Origin: Pseudomonas frederiksbergensis
GTDB taxonomy: Bacteria; Pseudomonadota; Gammaproteobacteria; Pseudomonadales; Pseudomonadaceae
Assembly: GCF_003732705.1 (NCBI RefSeq)
Contig: NZ_MOBR01000007.1
Location: 62,001 to 126,000, forward strand
Length of the DNA stretch: 64,000 bases
Direction of reading: 5' to 3'
The notes beneath the pieces are model-generated. The model saw only the letters and a list, made by a program, of their open reading frames with translations, was not told the DNA's origin and searched no databases. Each line of letters starts with the position of its first letter. The stretch's first letter is position 1. The position numbers and the translations under genes are program-made. Positions 24,276-32,179 of this stretch are shown here, piece by piece.

Positions 24276-25040
24276 ATGACCCTGATTCGCCCCTATCGAA
24301 TTGGCCAGATCGTACCGAGCTCCAATACCACCATGGAGACCGAAATCCCCGCGATGCTCCATGCACGGGAAGCCATACTGCCTGAGCGATTTACCTTTCA
24401 TTCCAGCCGTATGCGCATGCACAAAGTCACCAAAGAAGAACTGGCGGCGATGAACAAGGAGGCTCTGCGTTGCGCCGCTGAACTGTCGGACGCGCGCGTG
24501 GACGTGATGAGTACCGCTTGCCTGGTGGCGATCATGGCCAGCGGCCGAGGCTATCACCGACAAACCGAGCGTGAGCTGCTGGAGGTGGTCCGGGCGAATC
24601 AGTGCATGGCGACCGTCATGACGTCTGCGGGCGCGCTGATTGAGGGTTTGAAGATCATGGGCGCGAAACGTATTTCATTGATGGCGCCTTACATGTGTTC
24701 ATTGACCGAGCTGGTCGTGGACTACATCCAGCACGAAGGCATCGAAGTGATTGACGCCATCAGCTTTGAAATTCCGGATAACCTGGAAGTCGGTCTGCGC
24801 GATCCCCTGCAACTGCTCGAAGACGTCAAGCGGCTGAACACCCAAGGCGCCGATGTGGTCGTCGCCTCGGCCTGTGTACAAATGCCTTCACTGCCTGCGA
24901 TTCAGCTCATTGAAGACAGGTTGGGCGTTGCGACGATCTCCACGGCCGTGTGCACGGTGCGGCGCATGCTGGACCATCTGAAACTTGAACCGATGGTGCC
25001 GAATGCGGGTTCTTTGCTCAGCGGCCGTCTGCACCCATAA
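24276..25040 (+). CDS. Maleate cis-trans isomerase
   Basis: This 254-residue Asp/Glu-racemase-fold protein begins with the maleate isomerase signature IGQIVPSSNTTMETE. The two catalytic cysteines are C82 (MSTACLVAIM) and C200 (VASACVQMPS). The length equals NicE/MaiA enzymes (about 250). It converts maleate to fumarate, which enters the TCA cycle, so the pathway served should yield maleate. No nicotinate genes are present; a gentisate- or hydroquinone-type ring cleavage followed by hydrolysis would also give maleate. It is controlled by the palindrome at 24222. Arylmalonate decarboxylase is a less likely alternative. Confidence 0.88.
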   Translation: MTLIRPYRIGQIVPSSNTTMETEIPAMLHAREAILPERFTFHSSRMRMHKVTKEELAAMNKEALRCAAELSDARVDVMSTACLVAIMASGRGYHRQTERELLEVVRANQCMATVMTSAGALIEGLKIMGAKRISLMAPYMCSLTELVVDYIQHEGIEVIDAISFEIPDNLEVGLRDPLQLLEDVKRLNTQGADVVVASACVQMPSLPAIQLIEDRLGVATISTAVCTVRRMLDHLKLEPMVPNAGSLLSGRLHP

Positions 25041-25122
25041 CCCATGGCAGATGTTTGCAACCAGTGAGCGCTTGGGCAGTGAGGTGGGATCGAACACCGT
25101 AAATGTGTCGAGGGTGAGTGCT

Positions 25123-25158
25123 GGATCAGAACCGCTTCTGCGAAGCGCCGACTGATCC
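25123..25158. other. Two-part hairpin after maleate isomerase
   Basis: GGATCAG and CTGATCC (25123-25129 with 25152-25158) enclose CGCTTC-TGC-GAAGCG, giving a stacked stem-loop about 80 nt after the stop codon. No T run follows. It may end or stabilise the maleate isomerase message. The rest of 25041-25243 shows nothing else I can support. Confidence 0.4.
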
Positions 25159-25243
25159 GTTGATCCGAGCGTTCTGAACCATCCTGTTTTTGTGCAGTTC
25201 AAATGATTACAGCGTCAGGCATTGCCTGCCCGGAGATGATCAA

Positions 25244-25384
25244 ATGAAACGCACGACCCCTTTACTGTTGGTGATTGCAGTAACCCTGCTGCTCGGCGGC
25301 TGCTGGCCGTATTGGCATGATGGGCATGGGCATGGACGTGATCACGGTCGTTACTACGGAGGTCAGGAATACCACCGCTACTAG
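25244..25384 (+). CDS. Small histidine-rich lipoprotein (46 aa)
   Basis: The frame encodes a lipoprotein signal (KRTTPLLLVIAVTLL, lipobox LLGGC with C about residue 22). A 24-residue mature part follows, rich in His, Gly, Tyr and Asp (WPYWHDGHGHGRDHGRYYGG). GGAG 8 nt before the ATG and a strong terminator just after the stop support a real gene. The His-rich tail could bind metal; no partner is visible. Similar short His-rich lipoproteins are common but unnamed in Pseudomonas. Confidence 0.72.
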   Translation: MKRTTPLLLVIAVTLLLGGCWPYWHDGHGHGRDHGRYYGGQEYHRY

Positions 25385-25397
25385 TGATGAATACCTG

Positions 25398-25426
25398 AGC
25401 CCAATCTGCAACGGTTGGGCTTTTTC
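25398..25426 (+). terminator. Rho-independent terminator of the small lipoprotein gene
   Basis: AGCCCAA and TTGGGCT (25398-25404 with 25415-25421) form a 7-bp stem with a 10-nt loop followed by a T run (25421-25425), 14 nt after the lipoprotein stop codon. Confidence 0.75.
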
Positions 25427-25446
25427 ACGCCTGCTTAAAATGTCTT

Positions 25447-26352
25447 TTACGGTGTACCCCAACCGTCCCTGACCGCCCGTCGAATCCCTTCCAGCAACAT
25501 CGCAAACGCCGGGTTGTCATTGTTCTCGCGCCAGATCAGGTGCAGCTCGCTTTGCACGCCTTCCCCCAGGTCGATATCGCGGAACACCACATTCTTGAAC
25601 ACCACACTTGAAGCGCAGCGCGGCACCAGGGCCAGGCCCATGCCGGCGTTGACCAGGGCCAGGATGGTCAGGGACGAACCGAGCCATTGCACGTATTCCG
25701 GGGCCACACGCGCCGAGCGCAGCATACCGGTCAGCAGTTCGTTGAACGGCGGGTAAGCGGCGTGGGAGTACATTAGGAAAGGTTGTGCATCGAGGTCCTG
25801 CACGGACACGCTTTCGGCGCTGGCCAACCGATGATTGCTCGGCACCGCCAGGAGGAACGGCTCGCGCACCAGGCATTCGGTGGCGTAGCCCGGTTCCAGC
25901 AACGGCGCGCGGACGATGCCCAGGTCGATGCGGCGGGCGCGCAAGGCTTCGTGCTGCTGGTAGGTGTTCATCTCCGACAGATCGATTTTCACGTGAGGTT
26001 GCTTGAGCCGTGCTTCAGCAATGACCCTGGGCAGGAATTCATACACTGCGCTGCCTACGAAGCTGATGTTGACCGTGCCGATGTCGCCTTCGGCGAAGCG
26101 CCGGGCGGTGACCGCTGCTTGTTGGGCACGCTCCAGCAGGTTCTGCGCTTCGATGAAAAACGCGCGACCGGCGGCGGTCAGGGCGACGCTGCGGGTGGTG
26201 CGGGTGAACAGCTCGACGCCCAGGTGATGCTCCAACAATTGAATCTGCCGGCTGAGTGGCGGTTGCGTCATGCTCAGCCGTTCGGCGGCGCGACGGAAAT
26301 TCAGTTCGGTGGCGACTGTGGTGAAGCAGCGCAGCTGGGTGAGTTCGAACAT
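25447..26352 (-). CDS. LysR-type regulator of the glucarate genes
   Basis: This 301-residue LysR protein has an HTH at about 1-60 (FELTQLRCFTTVATELNFRRAAERL, MTQPPLSRQIQLLE) and a BenM/CatR-like effector domain. The N-terminal wording is that of the BenM/CatM group, whose inducers are small carboxylic acids. It is divergent from the MFS carrier gene; the 105-bp gap holds an inverted repeat TCTAATC/GATTAGA (26356-26362 with 26398-26404). It likely activates carrier and dehydratase genes in response to glucarate, which is inferred from position. Confidence 0.9.
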   Translation of the reverse strand: MFELTQLRCFTTVATELNFRRAAERLSMTQPPLSRQIQLLEHHLGVELFTRTTRSVALTAAGRAFFIEAQNLLERAQQAAVTARRFAEGDIGTVNISFVGSAVYEFLPRVIAEARLKQPHVKIDLSEMNTYQQHEALRARRIDLGIVRAPLLEPGYATECLVREPFLLAVPSNHRLASAESVSVQDLDAQPFLMYSHAAYPPFNELLTGMLRSARVAPEYVQWLGSSLTILALVNAGMGLALVPRCASSVVFKNVVFRDIDLGEGVQSELHLIWRENNDNPAFAMLLEGIRRAVRDGWGTP

Positions 26353-26457
26353 TGATCTAATCCAGGTATCAATCGAATGCCAAGTTAGATTAGACGGGAT
26401 CAATTGCCACGTCCATGATCGGTTCGTCCCCAAAAAAACAAGATCGGGAGTTGCCCC

Positions 26458-27807
26458 TTGAATACCCTCCAGAGTTCGCCGGAACCCACGGTACTCGCCC
26501 GTGCCGCTGCGAAAGTGAAGCGCCATGTGCTGCCGCTGTTCGTGGTCATGTTCATCGTCAACTACATCGACCGGGTCAACATCGGTTTCGTGCGCAGCCA
26601 CATGGAGACGGACCTCGGCATCGGCGCCGCGGCCTATGGATTGGGCGCCGGTTTGTTTTTCGTCGGTTATGCGCTGTTCGAAGTGCCGTCCAACATGCTG
26701 TTGCAGCGCTACGGCGCGCGCGTCTGGCTGACGCGGATCATGTTCACCTGGGGCGCCGCCGCGATGGCAATGGCCTTCGTCAAAGGTGAAACCAGTTTCT
26801 ATGTGCTGCGCTTTATCCTCGGCGCGGCAGAGGCCGGGTTTTTCCCGGGCATCATTTATTACTTCACCCAGTGGCTGCCGGCGTCTGAGCGCGGCAAGAC
26901 CATGGCGGTGTTCCTCAGCGGTTCGGCGATTGCCTCGGTGATTTCCGGCCCGGTGTCCGGGGCGCTGCTGAACGTCAATGGCCTGAACCTGCATGGCTGG
27001 CAGTGGATGTTCCTGATCGAAGGCTTTGCTTCCATCGTGCTGTGCGGTTTTGTCTGGTTCTGGCTGCAATCCCATCCGCGCGAGGCGAAATGGCTGAGCG
27101 ACGAGGAGCGTGGCGCGCTGATCAACGCCATCGCCGAAGAACAGCAAATCCGCGAAGCCGCGAAAGGGCCCAAGCCGTCGATGTTCAAGCTGTTGGCCGA
27201 CCGGCAGATTGCGCTGTTCTGCTTCATCTACTTTTCCATCGCCCTGACGATCTACGGCGCTACGTTCTGGCTGCCGAGCATGATCAAGAAGATGGGCAAC
27301 CTGGGCGACTTCCAGGTGGGCCTGTTCAATTCGATACCGTGGATCATTTCTATCGTCGCGATGTACGGCTTTGCCGCAATGGCCAGCAAATGGAAATTCC
27401 AGCAAGCCTGGGTGGCGTTGACCCTGGTAATCGCGGCGATCGGCATGTTCATGTCCACCACCGGCGGCCCGGTCTTTGCCTTTGTCGCGATCTGTTTTGC
27501 CGCCATCGGTTTCAAGGCTGCCTCGGCGCTGTTCTGGCCGATTCCGCAAAGTTATCTGGATGCCCGCATCGCCGCAGCGGTAATTGCGCTGGTCAACTCC
27601 ATCGGCAACCTCGGCGGTTTCGTCGCACCCACGGCGTTTGGCTTCCTGGAGCAATCCACCGGTTCCATTGAGGGCGGCCTGTATGGCTTGGCGGCGACGT
27701 CGCTGGTGGCCGCCGTGGTGATCTTCTTTGCCCGCACCACCCCCAAAGCAGGCAAGCCAACCCCGCGCAACGACGTCGTGGTGCCGAGCCACGCCGCTTC
27801 ACATTAA
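26458..27807 (+). CDS. gudP: MFS anion:cation symporter, probable glucarate carrier
   Basis: This 449-residue, 12-segment ACS-family carrier has VNYIDRVNIGF in helix 1, a GAAEAGFFPGIIYY block, and an ERGKTMA loop, as in GudP, GarP and tartrate/phthalate carriers. The glucarate dehydratase gene starts 26 nt later, so glucarate or galactarate is the likely cargo. The start appears to be TTG at 26458 with GGGAG 7 nt upstream; the first in-frame ATG would remove part of helix 1, and an in-frame GTG 18 codons on has no ribosome site. The symbol rests on context. Confidence 0.85.
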   Translation: MNTLQSSPEPTVLARAAAKVKRHVLPLFVVMFIVNYIDRVNIGFVRSHMETDLGIGAAAYGLGAGLFFVGYALFEVPSNMLLQRYGARVWLTRIMFTWGAAAMAMAFVKGETSFYVLRFILGAAEAGFFPGIIYYFTQWLPASERGKTMAVFLSGSAIASVISGPVSGALLNVNGLNLHGWQWMFLIEGFASIVLCGFVWFWLQSHPREAKWLSDEERGALINAIAEEQQIREAAKGPKPSMFKLLADRQIALFCFIYFSIALTIYGATFWLPSMIKKMGNLGDFQVGLFNSIPWIISIVAMYGFAAMASKWKFQQAWVALTLVIAAIGMFMSTTGGPVFAFVAICFAAIGFKAASALFWPIPQSYLDARIAAAVIALVNSIGNLGGFVAPTAFGFLEQSTGSIEGGLYGLAATSLVAAVVIFFARTTPKAGKPTPRNDVVVPSHAASH

Positions 27808-27833
27808 GACTTGGATAATCGGAGCCTGACCCT

Positions 27834-29108
27834 TTGAAAATCACACGAGTGACCGTGACTCCCATCGCCTTCCGCGATCCGCCACTGCTCAACGCCAGCG
27901 GCATTCACGAACCCTTTGCGCTGCGCTCGATCATCGAAATCGAGAGCGACAACGGCTACATCGGCCTCGGCGAGAGCTACGGTGATGCCCCGGCGCTGGC
28001 GATCCAGATGCAACTCAAGGATCAACTGATCGGCCTCGATCCGTTCAACCTCAACCAGTTGCGCGCCATCGTCCAGGCGACCGTGGCGGCCAATAAAACC
28101 ACGAGCATTGCCGGTGCCGAACTGGCGCCGGGTTCCCACGCCAGCAAAGCGGTGAGCAATGCATATTCGGCGTTCGAAGTGGCGTTTCTCGACCTGCAGG
28201 CGCACTCGCTGAACGTGCCGTTGGTGGACCTGTTGGGCGGGGCGATTCGTGATGAAATTCCGTTCAGCGCCTACCTGTTTTTCAAGTACGCGCAGCACAT
28301 CGATTCGCCCTATAAACCGGACAGTTGGGGCGAGGCGCTGAATGAAGAACAGATCGTCGCCCAGGCCCGGCGCATGATCGAAACCTATGGTTTCAAGAGC
28401 ATCAAACTCAAGGCCGGGGCGCTGGAACCGGAACACGAAGTGGCGTGCATCAAGGCCTTGAAGAAAGCGTTTCCCGGTGTCCCGCTGCGCATCGATCCGA
28501 ACGCCAACTGGTCGCTGGAAACCTCGATTCGCATGGCTGAACTGCTGGGCGACGACCTGCAATATTACGAAGACCCGACGCCGGGGCTGGAAGGCATGTC
28601 CGAGCTGCACAAGCGCACCGGCCTGCCGCTGGCGACCAATATGGTGGTTACCGATTTCGATGAATTCCGCCGCAGCGTAGCGTTGAACAGCGTGCAGATC
28701 GTACTCGCCGATCACCATTATTGGGGCGGCCTGCGCGACACCCAGGCCCTGGCCAAGATGTGCCAGACCTTTGGTCTGGGTGTGTCCATGCATTCCAATT
28801 CGCACCTGGGCATCAGCCTGATGGCGATGGCGCACGTTGCCGCGTCGGTGCCGAATCTGGATTACGCCTGCGACACCCATTACCCGTGGCAGGAACCGGA
28901 TGAAGAGGTGATCAAGGGGGGCAAGCTGCCGATTGTGGATGGCTGCGTGAGGATCACTCGGGCGCCGGGTTTGGGCCTGGAGCTGGATCACGATCAATTG
29001 GGCAAGCTGCATGATCAGTACCTGACGTGTGGCATTCGTCAGCGTGATGATGTGCGGCAGATGCAGCGTTACAAGCCAGAGTGGAAGACGGTTAAGCCGC
29101 GCTTCTAA
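27834..29108 (+). CDS. gudD: Glucarate dehydratase (enolase superfamily)
   Basis: This 424-residue enolase-superfamily protein is of the mandelate racemase/glucarate dehydratase branch. The K191-x-K193 base pair (IKLKAG), metal ligands D221, E246 and N269 (IDPNANWS, YYEDPTP, ATNM), and the second base H320 (MHSNSHLG) are all present, as is ILADHHYWGG. It dehydrates D-glucarate to 5-keto-4-deoxyglucarate. The start is TTG at 27834, with GGAG 9 nt before it and no nearby ATG. It forms an operon with the carrier. The next pathway enzymes are not in the window. Confidence 0.87.
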   Translation: MKITRVTVTPIAFRDPPLLNASGIHEPFALRSIIEIESDNGYIGLGESYGDAPALAIQMQLKDQLIGLDPFNLNQLRAIVQATVAANKTTSIAGAELAPGSHASKAVSNAYSAFEVAFLDLQAHSLNVPLVDLLGGAIRDEIPFSAYLFFKYAQHIDSPYKPDSWGEALNEEQIVAQARRMIETYGFKSIKLKAGALEPEHEVACIKALKKAFPGVPLRIDPNANWSLETSIRMAELLGDDLQYYEDPTPGLEGMSELHKRTGLPLATNMVVTDFDEFRRSVALNSVQIVLADHHYWGGLRDTQALAKMCQTFGLGVSMHSNSHLGISLMAMAHVAASVPNLDYACDTHYPWQEPDEEVIKGGKLPIVDGCVRITRAPGLGLELDHDQLGKLHDQYLTCGIRQRDDVRQMQRYKPEWKTVKPRF

Positions 29109-29144
29109 TTTCTCAGCGCAACTCTGGGGCTAACACTGAACCCT

Positions 29145-29297
29145 GTGGCGAGGGGGCTTGCTGTGGCGAGGGGGCTTGTCGGACCGCCGCACCGCCCCGT
29201 TCGGCTGCGAAGCAGTCGCAAAACCTGCTTGCACGGTTTCACTCACAGCATGCAGGGGCCACTGCGCGACCCAACGAGGGCAAGCCCCCTCGCCATA
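29145..29297. repeat. REP cluster of the GTGGCGAGGGGGCTTG type
   Basis: GTGGCGAGGGGGCTTG occurs twice in tandem (29145-29160 and 29163-29178), then an inverted copy ends at 29297 (CAAGCCCCCTCGCC). The outer copies can pair into a long hairpin between the convergent gudD and folD genes. The tandem doubling of the left arm is unusual. Confidence 0.8.
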
Positions 29298-29328
29298 AGG
29301 TCAGTGTCAGCCACAGCATTTGTGTCGG

Positions 29329-30273
29329 TCAGTTGATATCCGAATCACACCCATCCGGGTCCGGCTCACGGGCCTTGACGGCGCGCTGCAACTTGGCGGC
29401 GATCAACGTGTTCTTCAGCAAATACGCAATCGTCATCGGCCCCACGCCACCCGGCACCGGCGTGATCGCACGGGCAACGGTCCGTGCACTGGCGTAGTCA
29501 ACATCACCCACCAAATGGCTACCGGATTCATCGGTAACGCGATTGATCCCGACATCGATCACCACCGCCCCAGGCTTGAGCCAACTGGCATCGATCAAGT
29601 GTGGCCGGCCGACCGCCGCGACAACGATATCCGCCAACCGGCACAGCGCCGGCGCATCGACGCTGCGTGAATGCACCACGCTGACCGAGCAATGCGCCTG
29701 CAATAGCAAGGTCGCCATCGGTTTGCCGACAATGTTCGACCGGCCGATGACCACCGCGTGCAAGCCGCTGATATCGCCGCACGTCTCCTTCAGCAAACGC
29801 ATGCAGCCGCTGGGCGTGCACGGCGTCAGCACTTCCATGCCTTGCACCAGTCCGCCAACGTTTTCGCGATGAAAGCCGTCCACGTCCTTGATCGGGTCGA
29901 TGGCGTGAATCACCGCCGCCTGGTCGATATGCCCCGGCAACGGCAACTGCACCAGAATGCCGTTCACCGAGGCGTCGGCGTTCAGTTGCGCAATCTGCTC
30001 CAGCACTTGCGCCTGGCTGGCAGTGTCCGGCAGACGGTATTCGAGGGAGCGAATCCCGACTTCCTTGGCTCGCAGCAGTTTATTGCGCACGTAGACATGG
30101 CTGGCCGGGTCGTCGCCGACCAGCAGGACTGCCAAAGCGGGAAAAATCTGCTGCCCGGCCAGGGCCAAAACCTCTTCCCGGACCTCGTCGAGCACCTGGG
30201 CGGAGATGGCTTTACCGTCGATATCCCGGGCCAGGGTGGGGGTACTGCTGATCAAATGCGTCACCGTCGTCAT
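29329..30273 (-). CDS. folD: FolD paralogue: methylenetetrahydrofolate dehydrogenase/cyclohydrolase
   Basis: This 314-residue FolD protein has the catalytic lysine region [13 protein letters not shown], the PLPGHI block ([10 protein letters not shown]), the NADP site [11 protein letters not shown] and the C-terminal [10 protein letters not shown]. It is about 30 residues longer than the usual 284, through a 14-residue N-terminal lead and a charged tail ([17 protein letters not shown]). It interconverts methylene-, methenyl- and formyl-tetrahydrofolate. Since housekeeping folD normally sits elsewhere in Pseudomonas, this may be a second copy supporting one-carbon release in nearby catabolism; that is inference. 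Confidence 0.9.
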   Translation of the reverse strand: MTTVTHLISSTPTLARDIDGKAISAQVLDEVREEVLALAGQQIFPALAVLLVGDDPASHVYVRNKLLRAKEVGIRSLEYRLPDTASQAQVLEQIAQLNADASVNGILVQLPLPGHIDQAAVIHAIDPIKDVDGFHRENVGGLVQGMEVLTPCTPSGCMRLLKETCGDISGLHAVVIGRSNIVGKPMATLLLQAHCSVSVVHSRSVDAPALCRLADIVVAAVGRPHLIDASWLKPGAVVIDVGINRVTDESGSHLVGDVDYASARTVARAITPVPGGVGPMTIAYLLKNTLIAAKLQRAVKAREPDPDGCDSDIN

Positions 30274-30372
30274 TGAAAGAGCAGGGCGCAGGTTACCAGT
30301 GGAGGGTGGCCGTCTACCACCGGCAGCGGATGGATAGGATGTCGCGGGGGAGTTTAGAGCGCAGTAACCAAT

Positions 30373-30460
30373 GTGGGAGCGAGCCTGCTCGCGAAGGCGT
30401 CGTGTCAGTCAACTTCTGCATTGACTGACACACCGCTTTCGCGAGCAGGCTCGCTCCCAC
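30373..30460. repeat. REPIN (GTGGGAGCGAGCCTGC type)
   Basis: Inverted pair of REP sequences, GTGGGAGCGAGCCTGCTCGC and its complement, with a central ACTGACAC spacer. It lies between folD and the luciferase-like gene. Confidence 0.85.
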
Positions 30461-30483
30461 AATGTATCTCTGATGCCTCGAGG

Positions 30484-31527
30484 TCAGCGAAACGCCGGCA
30501 CCACCTGTTTGATAAACAACTCCAGCGATTTCTTCTTCTCGGCATGGGGCAGGCTGTTGTCGCACCAGAAGCTGAACTCATCCACCCCCAGTTCCTGGTA
30601 GTACTTGATACGCGGAATGATTTCTTCGGCGGTGCCGATCATCGCGGTCTTGTGCAGGCTCTCCAGTTCGAACTCCGGCCGCGCGGCGAACTTCTCTTCC
30701 GGGCTCGGCGCCAGGAAGCCGTTGACCGGTACTTCTTTGTTGCCGAACCAGGCATCGAAGGTGCGGTAGAACTTGGAAATCGCCTTGGCCCCGACTTTCC
30801 AGCCGTCCGGGTCATCGGCCGCGTGCACGTGGGTGTGACGCAGCACCATCAGTTGCGGGCGCGGCACGTCGGGGTTGTTGTCCAGCGCAGCCTGAAATTT
30901 GTTTTTCAGGTCGAGGACTTCCTCATCGCCTTTCATCAGCGGCGTGACCATGACATTGCAGCCGTTGGCCACCGCAAAGTTGTGCGAATCCGGGTCGCGG
31001 GCAGCGATCCACATCGGCGGGTTGGGCTTCTGGATCGGTTTGGGCACGCTGGTGGAGGTGGGGAATTTCCAGATCTCGCCGTTGTGGGCGTAGTCGCCTT
31101 GCCACAGGGCGCGCACCACCGGAACCATCTCCCGCAGCGCCTGACCGCCGGACGAAGCGGGCATGCCGCCAGCCATGCGATCAAATTCAACTTGGTACGC
31201 ACCACGGGCCAAACCGACTTCCATCCGCCCGTTGCTGATCACGTCCAGCAATGCGCATTCGCCAGCCACCCGTATCGGGTGCCAGAACGGCGCGATGATG
31301 GTGCCGGCGCCCAGGTGAATGGTGGTGGTCTTGGCGGCCAAGTAGGCCAGCAGCGGCATCGGGCTCGGCGAAATGGTGTATTCCATGGCGTGGTGTTCGC
31401 CGATCCAGACCGTGCTGAAGCCACCGGCCTCGGCCATCAGGGTCAGTTCGGTCAGGTCTTCGAACAACTGACGATGGCTGATGCTGTCGTCCCACCGTTC
31501 CATGTGCACGAACAGGGAAAATTTCAT
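30484..31527 (-). CDS. Luciferase-like flavin-dependent monooxygenase (oxygenase component)
   Basis: This 347-residue LLM-class TIM-barrel enzyme shows KFSLFVHMERWDDS, GFSTVWIGEHHAMEY, the GAGTIIAPFWHPIRVAGE flavin region and NGRMEVGLARGAYQVEFDR. It closely follows the alkanal monooxygenase/RutA-like pattern that uses FMNH2 supplied by a separate reductase. A flavin reductase gene lies 36 nt upstream in the same operon, forming a two-component system. It probably performs the oxygenolytic first step on the substrate imported by the neighbouring ABC system. The operon's promoter carries a TGGTATACC-type GntR site. Confidence 0.9.
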   Translation of the reverse strand: MKFSLFVHMERWDDSISHRQLFEDLTELTLMAEAGGFSTVWIGEHHAMEYTISPSPMPLLAYLAAKTTTIHLGAGTIIAPFWHPIRVAGECALLDVISNGRMEVGLARGAYQVEFDRMAGGMPASSGGQALREMVPVVRALWQGDYAHNGEIWKFPTSTSVPKPIQKPNPPMWIAARDPDSHNFAVANGCNVMVTPLMKGDEEVLDLKNKFQAALDNNPDVPRPQLMVLRHTHVHAADDPDGWKVGAKAISKFYRTFDAWFGNKEVPVNGFLAPSPEEKFAARPEFELESLHKTAMIGTAEEIIPRIKYYQELGVDEFSFWCDNSLPHAEKKKSLELFIKQVVPAFR

Positions 31528-31563
31528 GACGCTTACCTCGGATTTTTATTTTTGACGGGCGCT

Positions 31564-32049
31564 TCAAGCCAGGACGGGCAGGGCGCCCATTTTGCCGTGG
31601 CAGTACACCAGCGGACCGGTGGTGCGCTGCGGCACGATCAGGTTCTTCACAGCACCGACCATGATCGCGTGATCGCCCCCTTCATATTCGCGCCACAACT
31701 CGCATTCGATGATTGCCGTGGCGTTGCTCAGCAGCGGGTTGCCCAGTTCGCTCAAAGTCCATTCGATGCCTTGGGCCTTGTCCTTGCCTTTACGGGCGAA
31801 GGCATAGGCTTCGTTCTGCTGGCCGCCGGAAAGCACGTGGATGGCGAAGCGTTTGTTCTTGATCAGGATCGGGTAGGAATCGGAACTGTAGTTGGGGCAG
31901 AACAGCACCAGGGCCGGGTCCATGGACAGCGAGCTGAAGGCGCTGGCGGTGAGGCCGACGATTTGCCCGTCGTCGTCCAGGGTAGTGATGACGGTCACTC
32001 CGGACGGGAACGAACCCATGACTTGTTTGTAGATGGCGGCATCGATCAT
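31564..32049 (-). CDS. NAD(P)H:flavin reductase (reductase component, copy 1)
   Basis: This 161-residue flavin reductase of the HpaC/RutF fold has FPSGVTVITTLDDDGQIVGLTASAFSSLSMDPALVLFCPNY at the N-terminus, the FMN-binding core. It makes free FMNH2 for the monooxygenase downstream. It is about 72% identical over its full ungapped length (hand count 116 of 161) to the reductase at 40245-40730 in the same regulon, so one arose by duplication. The GntR site lies 50 nt upstream. Confidence 0.9.
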   Translation of the reverse strand: MIDAAIYKQVMGSFPSGVTVITTLDDDGQIVGLTASAFSSLSMDPALVLFCPNYSSDSYPILIKNKRFAIHVLSGGQQNEAYAFARKGKDKAQGIEWTLSELGNPLLSNATAIIECELWREYEGGDHAIMVGAVKNLIVPQRTTGPLVYCHGKMGALPVLA

Positions 32050-32098
32050 TGGAGGGTCCTCGGGCGGTGTACGGCGGGTTTTTATGTTTGTTGGTCTT

Positions 32099-32115
32099 AT
32101 GGTATACCGTAATAC
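32099..32115. promoter_or_regulatory. GntR operator 1 (ATGGTATACCGTAATAC)
   Basis: The core GGTATACC (32101-32108) is a perfect palindrome. The 16-bp block TGGTATACCGTAATAC differs from the sites at 37547 and 43731 by one base. It lies 50 nt before the flavin reductase start. FCD-type GntR proteins commonly bind TGGTATACCA-like dyads. Confidence 0.65.
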
Positions 32116-32179
32116 ATTGTTTGCAAGAGCTTATTAAAGTGAGGCGACCTGTGGCCACAGGACCACAGGCACTTTCAGG

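Noticed and set aside
24888..25202. A 104-codon minus-strand frame across the maleate isomerase end and the following gap.
   Set aside because: It overlaps real coding sequence in antisense, has no ribosome site and shows no domain.
25447..27792. A 781-codon minus-strand open frame covering the LysR gene and the whole antisense of the MFS carrier.
   Set aside because: Only the last 301 codons match a protein family (LysR). The upstream part is low-complexity Arg/His/Asp-rich antisense of a real carrier gene, a common artefact in GC-rich DNA.
30373..32112. A 579-codon plus-strand open frame opposite the monooxygenase and flavin reductase genes.
   Set aside because: It starts in a REPIN, has no ribosome site or family resemblance, and mirrors two well-supported genes.
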